NCBI RefSeq assembly: GCF_013375535.1
Contig: NZ_JABXJG010000001.1
Coordinates: forward strand, 3,348,306-3,412,305
Direction: 5' to 3'
Length of the DNA: 64,000 nucleotides
Origin: Sphingobium sp. 15-1
Lineage (GTDB): Bacteria > Pseudomonadota > Alphaproteobacteria > Sphingomonadales > Sphingomonadaceae
Shown in pieces: positions 58,419-64,000 of this stretch (its first letter is position 1; every line of letters begins with the position of its first letter). The notes under the pieces were generated by a model. The model was not told the origin of the DNA. It made no database searches and saw only the letters and a program-made list of their open reading frames with translations. Position numbers and translations under genes: made by a program.

Positions 58419-59637
58419 CAGCGACCTTTTCTATCAAACGAGTGGCGACCGCGTCCTTGGGCAGATTTTCCCAGCTTTCGACGCCGTCCTTGGAAATGAT
58501 ATGCACGCTGTTGGAATCGCCGCCCATCACGTCACCGGAGACGTCATTGGCGACGATCCAGTCGGCGCCCTTGCGCGCCAACTTGGCTTGCGCATGCTCA
58601 GCGACTTTCTGCGTTTCGGCGGCAAAGCCCACCAGCAGGGCGGGGCGCTGCGCATGCTGCCCAAGCGTGGCGAGAATATCCGGATTCTCGACCAGAGCCA
58701 AAGGCGCGGGCTTGCCCGACCCATCTTTTTTGAGTTTCTGATCCGCCGCGTCGGCCGTGCGCCAGTCGGCCACCGCCGCCACCATGATCGCGGCATCGAC
58801 GGGCAGGGCGGCCTCAACCGCCGCCAGCATTTCCCGCGCGGTCTCCACGTCGACGCGGTCCACGCCCGCGGGCGTCGGCCGATGCACCGGCCCGGCCACC
58901 AAAGTGACCCGCGCCCCGGCCCGCGCCGCCGCCGCCGCAATGGCGAAGCCCTGCTTCCCCGAGGAGCGGTTGGCGATGTAGCGCACCGGATCGATCGGCT
59001 CATGCGTCGGTCCCGCGGTCACCAGCACATGCCGCCCGGCAAGCGGCGCATCCGCTCCCTCGAAATCCGGCTGCCCGGCCAGCGGATCGGCGGGCAAGGG
59101 CAGCGCCAGCAAGCGCGCCGCTTCCGCCGCGATGGCCTCCGGCTCGGGCAAGCGCCCCTTGCCAAACTCCCCGCACGCCATCTCGCCGCTGTCCGGCTCC
59201 ATGATCCGCACGCCGTCGGCGCGCAACTGCGCGATATTCCGCCGGGTTGCCGCATGATGCCACATCCGCACATTCATCGCCGGCACGGCGAGAACCGGCT
59301 TGTCGGTCGCCAGCAACAGCGTCGTCGCGAGATTATCGGCAATGCCGTTCGCCATCTTGGCCAGGATATTCGCCGTCGCAGGCGCCACCACCACCAGATC
59401 GGCCTGTCGCGAAAGCTGGATATGCCCGATCTCGCGCTCTTCCTTGAGGTCGAACATGTCGCCATAGACATGGTCCTCTGTCAGCACGCCCAGCGACAGC
59501 GGCGTCACGAATTTTTCCGCGCTTTCCGTCAGCACAGCCCGCACGGCGATGCCCCGCTTGCGCAGCAGCCGCACCAGCTCCAGCGACTTGTACGCCGCGA
59601 TGCCGCCCGAAACGATGAGAAGGATGCGCTTGGTCAT
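58393..59637 (-). CDS. coaBC: Bifunctional phosphopantothenoylcysteine decarboxylase/synthetase
   Basis: A 414-residue CoA biosynthesis enzyme. The N-terminal flavin decarboxylase has [40 protein letters not shown] and the [12 protein letters not shown] active region. The C-terminal synthetase has [32 protein letters not shown], the KxKK-like DQKLKK segment and IVANDVSG. It lies between ubiB and dut; the 3' end overlaps dut. Confidence 0.96.
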   Translation of the reverse strand: MTKRILLIVSGGIAAYKSLELVRLLRKRGIAVRAVLTESAEKFVTPLSLGVLTEDHVYGDMFDLKEEREIGHIQLSRQADLVVVAPATANILAKMANGIADNLATTLLLATDKPVLAVPAMNVRMWHHAATRRNIAQLRADGVRIMEPDSGEMACGEFGKGRLPEPEAIAAEAARLLALPLPADPLAGQPDFEGADAPLAGRHVLVTAGPTHEPIDPVRYIANRSSGKQGFAIAAAAARAGARVTLVAGPVHRPTPAGVDRVDVETAREMLAAVEAALPVDAAIMVAAVADWRTADAADQKLKKDGSGKPAPLALVENPDILATLGQHAQRPALLVGFAAETQKVAEHAQAKLARKGADWIVANDVSGDVMGGDSNSVHIISKDGVESWENLPKDAVATRLIEKVADALSSSAD

Positions 59638-59701
59638 GACAGGCCTATCATTTGGGCAAGCGGTGCGCGGTTGTCCAGCAGGAGAGCGAACATTCCCACA
59701 T

Positions 59702-59796
59702 CCGTCACCCCGGGCTTGACCCGGGGTCCCGCTGTCTTGGGCTGGGTGCGGACGGAAAAGGAAAAGCGGGACCCCGGGTCAAGCCCGGGATGACGG
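59702..59796. repeat. Family D inverted repeat (ACCCGGGTCAAGCCCGGG type)
   Basis: CCGTCACCCCGGGCTTGACC faces GGTCAAGCCCGGGATGACGG, and inside these GGTCCCGC faces GCGGGACC. It sits between ubiB and coaBC, so it may fall within an operon transcript. Confidence 0.88.
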
Positions 59797-59817
59797 ATAT
59801 ATAAAATCAGCCAGCCC

Positions 59818-61359
59818 CTACAAAAACGTCGTCACCGCCGCCATAGCGCCAGCCCCGACAACCCCCGCCAATAGCGCCACCACCACATAGCGCCATCCGG
59901 CCCCGACCCGGATTAACCGCACTTCGGCCAGCGGCGGCGGCGGTGGCGCGCCGCCCTTCTCCGGAAAAGCCTCCTCGATCCGCTTCACCAGCCCTGGCAA
60001 CCGCTGCAATATCCGGACATTCTCGATCAGCGCGTCGGCCGCTTTCGCCTCCGGCCCCAATTCCGATCGCAGCCATTCCTTCACATAAGGCCCGCTCGTT
60101 TCCCACAGGTTGATGTCGGGATCGAGCGAGGTCGCCACGCCCTCCACCATCACCATGGTCTTTTGCAGCAGCAGCAGATGCGGCTGGGTCTGCATGTCGA
60201 AGTCGCGGGTGATCGCGAACAGCCCGTCCAGCATTCCGCCCACGGACAATTCGCGCACCGGCTTGCCCCGCATCGGCTCGCCCACGGCCCTTAGCGCCGT
60301 CGCGAATTCCTCGACATTATGATGGCCCGGCACATATTGCGCCTCGAAGTGGATTTCCGCCACCCGCTTGTAATTGCCGGTGATGAGGCCGTAGAGAATC
60401 TCCGCCAGCCACATCCGCGCCCGCCGGTCGATCCGCCCCATGATGCCGAAATCGATAGCGACGATATCGCCATTGGCGGTGACGAACAGATTGCCCTGAT
60501 GCATGTCGGCATGGAAAAAGCCCTCGGCAATCGCTTGCCGCAGAAAGGCGTTTACCAGCCGCGCCGCGATCTCCTTCACGTCATGGCCGGCGGCGATCAG
60601 CGCGTCCCGGTCGGAGATCTTGACCCCGTCGACCCACTCCATCGTCATGACCTTGCCGGTCGTGCGGTCCCAGTCGATGGCGGGCACGCGGTATCCCGGC
60701 ATCGCCTCCATCGCTTCGCTGAGTTCGGAGGCCGAGGCCGCCTCGCGCCGCAGGTCCAGTTCCCGCGCCGTCCAGCGCTTCAGGTTCGCGATGACCAGCC
60801 GGGGCCGCAGCCGCGCTAGCTCCCCGCCCAGCATCTCGACATGGGCGGCGGCCCATTCATAGGTCTGGATGTCGCGGTTGAACTGGTCGATGACGCCGGG
60901 GCGGATCACCTTCACCGCCACCTCGCGCCCATCGGTGGTCGTCGCCTGATGCACTTGCGCGATGGAGGCCGCGCCCACAGGCTCCTCGTCGAACCGGCTG
61001 TAGATCGCTTCCAGGGGGCGTCCGAAACTCTGCTCGATCTGCGCCCGGATGATCGGGAAGGGCACTGGAGGCAGCGCGTCCTGTAGGCGCAGCAGATCGT
61101 TCGCCGCGTCCTCCCCCACCAGGTCGGGGCGCGTTGCGAGAGTCTGCCCCAGCTTGATCGCGGCCGGACCGATGGACTGAAAGGCATCGGCATAGCGCGG
61201 TTGCCTGGGCACCCGCGCCCCGAACCGCGCCACCCGCACCAGCCGCCGCACCGGCGTCGGCGTCAGCGGATCGCGCTCGATCCCGCGCAAGGCGCCATGG
61301 CGCGCCAGGGTGCGGCCCCATTTCAGCAGCCGCCAGATATGCGTGACGTGGGAAGGCAT
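59818..61359 (-). CDS. ubiB: Ubiquinone biosynthesis regulatory protein kinase UbiB
   Basis: A 513-residue atypical kinase/ATPase needed for ubiquinone synthesis. The KxGQ nucleotide motif is in IKLGQTLATRPDLVG; the catalytic lysine in REVAVKVIRPG; EWVDGVKISDRDAL; the HxDxxxxN loop in FFHADMHQGNLFV; and IAIDFG-like VAIDFGIMGRIDR. The C-terminus has membrane helices (YVVVALLAGVVGAGAMAAVT). It follows ubiE after a family E repeat. Confidence 0.95.
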   Translation of the reverse strand: MPSHVTHIWRLLKWGRTLARHGALRGIERDPLTPTPVRRLVRVARFGARVPRQPRYADAFQSIGPAAIKLGQTLATRPDLVGEDAANDLLRLQDALPPVPFPIIRAQIEQSFGRPLEAIYSRFDEEPVGAASIAQVHQATTTDGREVAVKVIRPGVIDQFNRDIQTYEWAAAHVEMLGGELARLRPRLVIANLKRWTARELDLRREAASASELSEAMEAMPGYRVPAIDWDRTTGKVMTMEWVDGVKISDRDALIAAGHDVKEIAARLVNAFLRQAIAEGFFHADMHQGNLFVTANGDIVAIDFGIMGRIDRRARMWLAEILYGLITGNYKRVAEIHFEAQYVPGHHNVEEFATALRAVGEPMRGKPVRELSVGGMLDGLFAITRDFDMQTQPHLLLLQKTMVMVEGVATSLDPDINLWETSGPYVKEWLRSELGPEAKAADALIENVRILQRLPGLVKRIEEAFPEKGGAPPPPPLAEVRLIRVGAGWRYVVVALLAGVVGAGAMAAVTTFL

Positions 61360-61368
61360 CGTTACTGG

Positions 61369-61470
61369 CTCCCCTCCCCTTCAGCGGAGGGGCAGGGGGT
61401 GGGGGAGTGCCTCAGGCGCTGTGCAAAATGAATGGCCCCCACCCCAACCCCTCCCCCGCAGGGGAGGGGC
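61369..61470. repeat. Family E inverted repeat between ubiE and ubiB
   Basis: CTCCCCTCCCCTTCAGCGGA followed by GGGGCAGGGGGTGGG faces CCCACCCCAACCCCTCCCCC followed by GCAGGGGAGGGG. Confidence 0.78.
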
Positions 61471-61486
61471 TTGATGCGCGTGCCCA

Positions 61487-62218
61487 TCAAATCTTCCACC
61501 CGGAATGGATCGCCACCAACCCGCCCAGGATCGGCTCCACCTTCGTCTGCGCGAACCCGGCTTCGCGGATCATCCGCTCGAACGCCGGCATGGGCGGAAA
61601 GCGCCGGATCGATTCGATCAGGTAACGATAGCTGTCCTCATCGTCCGCCAGCAGTTTGCCGAGCTTGGGCACCAGCCGATGCGAATAGACGTCATAGACA
61701 TCCGAAAAGCCCGGCCAGGTCGTCGTCGAAAATTCCAGGCAGAAGAACCGCCCGCCAAATTTCAGCACCCGATGCGCTTCCCGCAGCGCCTTGTCGATAT
61801 GCGTCACGTTGCGAATGCCGAACGCGATCGTATAGGCGTCGAAGGCGCGATCTCCGAAGCTCAGCTCCTCGGCATTCTGTTCCGACCAGATCAGCCCTTC
61901 CAGCCCCTTCTTCTTCGCCCGCTCGACGCCCACCGCCAGCATTTCGGGGTTGATGTCAGACACCGTGACCCGCGCCCCGTGCCGGTGCATCCGGAAGGCG
62001 ATGTCCCCGGTACCGCCCGCCATGTCCAGAATGGCCTCGTCCTTGCGCGGTTTCACGCGGTTCACGAACTGGTCCTTCCACAGCCGATGCGCGCCGACCG
62101 ACATGGCGTCGTTCATCAAATCATATTTGGACGCGACATTGGAGAAGACGGCGCGGACCATCCCCTGCTTTTCGGCGGCTTCGACATCGCGATAGCCAAA
62201 GGAAGCGGTTTCACTCAT
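61487..62218 (-). CDS. ubiE: Demethylmenaquinone/2-methoxy-6-polyprenylbenzoquinol methyltransferase
   Basis: A 243-residue SAM methyltransferase of quinone biosynthesis. Diagnostic are VFSNVASKYDLMNDAMSVGA, HRLWKDQF, LDMAGGTGDIAFRM, YTIAFGIRNVTHIDKALREA and CLEFSTTTWPGFSDVYDVYS. ATG 62218 (MSETASFGYRDVEAAEK) is chosen over the long upstream extension that runs into mutM on the other strand. It heads the ubiE-ubiB-coaBC-dut-moeB-dsrE run. Confidence 0.96.
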   Translation of the reverse strand: MSETASFGYRDVEAAEKQGMVRAVFSNVASKYDLMNDAMSVGAHRLWKDQFVNRVKPRKDEAILDMAGGTGDIAFRMHRHGARVTVSDINPEMLAVGVERAKKKGLEGLIWSEQNAEELSFGDRAFDAYTIAFGIRNVTHIDKALREAHRVLKFGGRFFCLEFSTTTWPGFSDVYDVYSHRLVPKLGKLLADDEDSYRYLIESIRRFPPMPAFERMIREAGFAQTKVEPILGGLVAIHSGWKI

Positions 62219-62232
62219 GGGCGCACGCTCTA

Positions 62233-62278
62233 GAGCATTTTCCTGAGCAGAGGAAACACCTCTGATCAGCGAAAATGT
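62233..62278. repeat. Short inverted repeat in the ubiE-mutM divergent region
   Basis: AGCATTTTC at one end and GAAAATGT at the other flank an imperfect inner stem, CTGAGCAGAGG...CCTCTGATCAG. It resembles the GAGCATTTTC elements of alphaproteobacterial genomes and could act on either promoter. Confidence 0.5.
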
Positions 62279-62363
62279 CCAAGGGCCGCGCCATTCATAT
62301 TTTGCTGTCCCATAGCGCGCCCGAGGCGCTAAAGCGGCGCCAGGCGAAGCAGAAGTGGAACCG

Positions 62364-63176
62364 ATGCCCGAACTCCCCGAAGTCGAAACTACGGTCGCCG
62401 GGCTCCGTTCGGTCCTGGAGGGCGCGGTCCTCACCCGGGTCGAGCCGCGCCGCGCCGACCTGCGTTTCCCGATTCCCGTCGATCTGCGACAGCGCCTGAC
62501 CGGCGCCACCGTCACGGCGCTTTCGCGCCGCGCCAAATATGGCCTGATCGACACGGACCGGGGTGATATGCTGATCTTCCATCTCGGCATGTCCGGCCGC
62601 TGGCGAATCGACCCGGCGGAGATTGGCGCGCACGACCATCTGCTGATCGAAACGTCGGGCGGGCGCTTGCTCGCCCTCAACGATCCCCGCCGCTTCGGCT
62701 CGCTGGACCTGGTTCGCAGCGAGGCGTGGGAAAGCTACACTCCCTTCACCCGCATGGGCCCCGAACCCCTAGGCCCGGACTTCACCGCCACCGCTCTGGC
62801 GGCCAAGCTTCAGGGCAAGGCGACCTCGATCAAGGCCGCGCTGCTCGACCAGCGCGTCGTCGCGGGTCTGGGCAATATCTATGTCTGCGAAGCGCTCAAC
62901 ATGGCGGGCATCGCCCCTACGCGGGAAGCAGGCCGGATCAGCCGCCCGCGCCTCGCCTTGCTGGTGGAGGTGATTCGCGAGGTGCTGACGGCTGCCATCG
63001 CCGCGGGGGGCTCCACGCTGCGCGACTATGCGCGGCCCGATGGGGAACTGGGCTATTTCTCCAAACAATGGCGCGTCTATGGCCGCGAAGGGGAGCCATG
63101 CCATTGCGGCACGCCCATCCGCCGCCGGGTGGACGGGGGCAGATCGACCTTTTTCTGCCCGAAATGCCAGAAATAG
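62364..63176 (+). CDS. mutM: Formamidopyrimidine-DNA glycosylase
   Basis: A 270-residue Fpg/MutM that removes 8-oxoguanine. The start MPELPEVETTVAGLR gives the catalytic Pro after Met removal and Glu; FHLGMSGRW, the Lys-bearing region and the helix-two-turn-helix LGNIYVCEALNMAGI follow. The C-terminal zinc finger is CHCGTPIRRRVDGGRSTFFC and CPKCQ. ATG 62364 is set by the required N-terminal proline. It is divergent from ubiE and followed by rpsT. Confidence 0.97.
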   Translation: MPELPEVETTVAGLRSVLEGAVLTRVEPRRADLRFPIPVDLRQRLTGATVTALSRRAKYGLIDTDRGDMLIFHLGMSGRWRIDPAEIGAHDHLLIETSGGRLLALNDPRRFGSLDLVRSEAWESYTPFTRMGPEPLGPDFTATALAAKLQGKATSIKAALLDQRVVAGLGNIYVCEALNMAGIAPTREAGRISRPRLALLVEVIREVLTAAIAAGGSTLRDYARPDGELGYFSKQWRVYGREGEPCHCGTPIRRRVDGGRSTFFCPKCQK

Positions 63177-63191
63177 CGGGGCGTTCAGCGG

Positions 63192-63220
63192 TTGACGCTC
63201 CCCCTGTTCCCCTGTATGGG
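63192..63220 (+). promoter_or_regulatory. Likely promoter of rpsT
   Basis: TTGACG (63192-63197), a 17-base spacer and TATGGG (63215-63220), 77 bases before the rpsT ATG. Confidence 0.6.
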
Positions 63221-63296
63221 GCGCACCTTCACGAGAGCCGGTTGGCGATTCCGACAGGCTCTTTTCATGAGATTTGACGAGAACCGAGGACAGTAA

Positions 63297-63560
63297 ATGG
63301 CCAATACGCCGCAAGCCAAGAAGCGCATCCGCCGCAACGCCCGCCGTGCAGAGATCAACGGCGCCCGCGTCAGCCGGATCCGCACCCTGGTGAAGAAGGT
63401 CGAAACCGCTCTCGCCGCTGGCGACAAGGCGGCCGCGACCACGGCGCTTCAGTCGGTCCAGCCGGAACTCGCGCGCGGCGTCGCCCGCGGCGTGCTGCAC
63501 AAGAACACCGCCGCTCGCAAGTTCGGCCGTCTGACGAAGCGCGTCAGCGCGCTGGGCTAA
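63297..63560 (+). CDS. rpsT: 30S ribosomal protein S20
   Basis: An 87-residue basic protein, [20 protein letters not shown] with [17 protein letters not shown] and [19 protein letters not shown], standard S20. It binds 16S rRNA in early 30S assembly. GAGG lies 13 bases upstream of the ATG. A strong terminator follows. Confidence 0.97.
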   Translation: MANTPQAKKRIRRNARRAEINGARVSRIRTLVKKVETALAAGDKAAATTALQSVQPELARGVARGVLHKNTAARKFGRLTKRVSALG

Positions 63561-63593
63561 GCCCAGCCCTTTCCAGCTCGTCATCAGAAATGC

Positions 63594-63627
63594 GCCCGCC
63601 CCGCGATTCTAGCGGGGCGGGCTTTTT
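63594..63627 (+). terminator. Intrinsic terminator of rpsT
   Basis: GCCCGCCCCGC and GCGGGGCGGGC, an 11-base-pair stem with a seven-base loop, then TTTTT. Confidence 0.93.
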
Positions 63628-64000
63628 CATGTTTCGTTCACCAAAGGGTCATTTTGGAGGAAGCGCCCATTTCTGCCGATTCTCTCTCGATTCGAGACAG
63701 ATCGCCTCCATGGACGTTACATAAAATATTGAAATTACTTGATAATTTATCGAAGTGACCTTTTCTGCGGGTTTGCCGAGTCAACGGCTTTATTTCACAT
63801 TTTTGACTCGTAGTGCCCTTGATCCGGCGAAGCAGGCCTGTCTATTTTGATCCTCCGGCCGCTACTCGAATCGAATTTCCGGCGGCCATCAGAAGGTTAG
63901 TTGATGCATGAAACTCGGGAAGGCGGGGCTTTTCCGGAACGGGTTTCTGCGTCTCGCATCGCCCCTGTCCAGGGGTGCAGTTGATGGGGGTCGACTGTTT
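63628..64000 (+). promoter_or_regulatory. AT-richer region downstream of rpsT; likely dnaA upstream region
   Basis: No gene is certain here. The stretch 63705-63805 is markedly AT-rich against the window. It holds palindromes TCTCGATTCGAGA (63685-63697) and GAGTCAA/TTGACTC (63778-63809), and five GANTC sites between 63678 and 63872. In sphingomonads mutM-rpsT is commonly followed by dnaA; an ATG at 63984, after GGGG, could be its start, but too little is visible. I found no clear DnaA-box cluster. Confidence 0.4.

Noticed and set aside
63705..63810. Replication origin
   Set aside because: AT-rich, but I could not find a set of DnaA boxes; kept only as probable dnaA upstream DNA.

Overview
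This window reads as chromosomal core DNA of a sphingomonad (Alphaproteobacteria, Sphingomonadales; Sphingobium-like). The grounds are GC-rich coding sequence on both strands, sphingomonad-type proteins (diguanylate cyclase N-terminus, DUF1176, HWE kinase, HNH protein), and the interspersed palindromic repeats. The genus is inferred, not proven. I see no prophage, CRISPR array, plasmid module or insertion sequence with a transposase.

Layout: 1-1.5 kb, end of a coenzyme F420 cluster (cofD truncated by the window edge, cofE), then a divergent flavin reductase. 2.3-5.7 kb, the rpmH-rnpA-yidD-yidC-engB cluster (minus strand). 5.9-8.1 kb, a DsbA-like thioredoxin and an M48/TPR periplasmic protease. 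8.5-11.1 kb, rne. 11.6-17.7 kb, cell-wall amidase, PBP1A, prfB and a lipoprotein methyltransferase. 17.8-20.2 kb, a PilZ protein convergent with a telA-xpaC-small membrane protein operon. 20.5-25 kb, typA, a NupC-type transporter and a DUF1176 protein. 25.1-27.4 kb, egtB-egtD (ergothioneine). 27.6-30.2 kb, sdhC-sdhD-sdhA. 30.5-32.8 kb, a soluble chemoreceptor and a GGDEF protein. 33-34.7 kb, gluQRS, a HIG1 protein and pduO. 34.8-42.7 kb, HNH protein, Crp/Fnr regulator, murA, HWE kinase, single-domain receiver, alkA, ferredoxin, a lipoprotein and rlmB. 42.8 kb, tRNA-Tyr. 43-50.8 kb, GH3 glucosidase, ABC-F, AI-2E transporter, a cytochrome b561-YceI fusion, a thioesterase and DUF983. 50.9-56.5 kb, pabB, pabC, aatA, msrA and an MDR oxidoreductase. 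56.8-62.2 kb, a ubiE-ubiB-coaBC-dut-moeB-dsrE run. 62.4-64 kb, mutM, rpsT and an AT-richer stretch that in sphingomonads usually leads into dnaA.

Most genes are housekeeping. The notable items are non-coding or architectural. At least six families of short palindromic elements are scattered through the window, and two of them have become the C-terminal coding sequence of real genes (rnpA and an AI-2E transporter). There is a terminator-like hairpin in the rpmH leader, a structured leader before aatA, and a cluster of GANTC sites downstream of rpsT. The F420 and ergothioneine genes together suggest investment in unusual redox cofactors. I did not find a convincing wholly undescribed multi-gene system.
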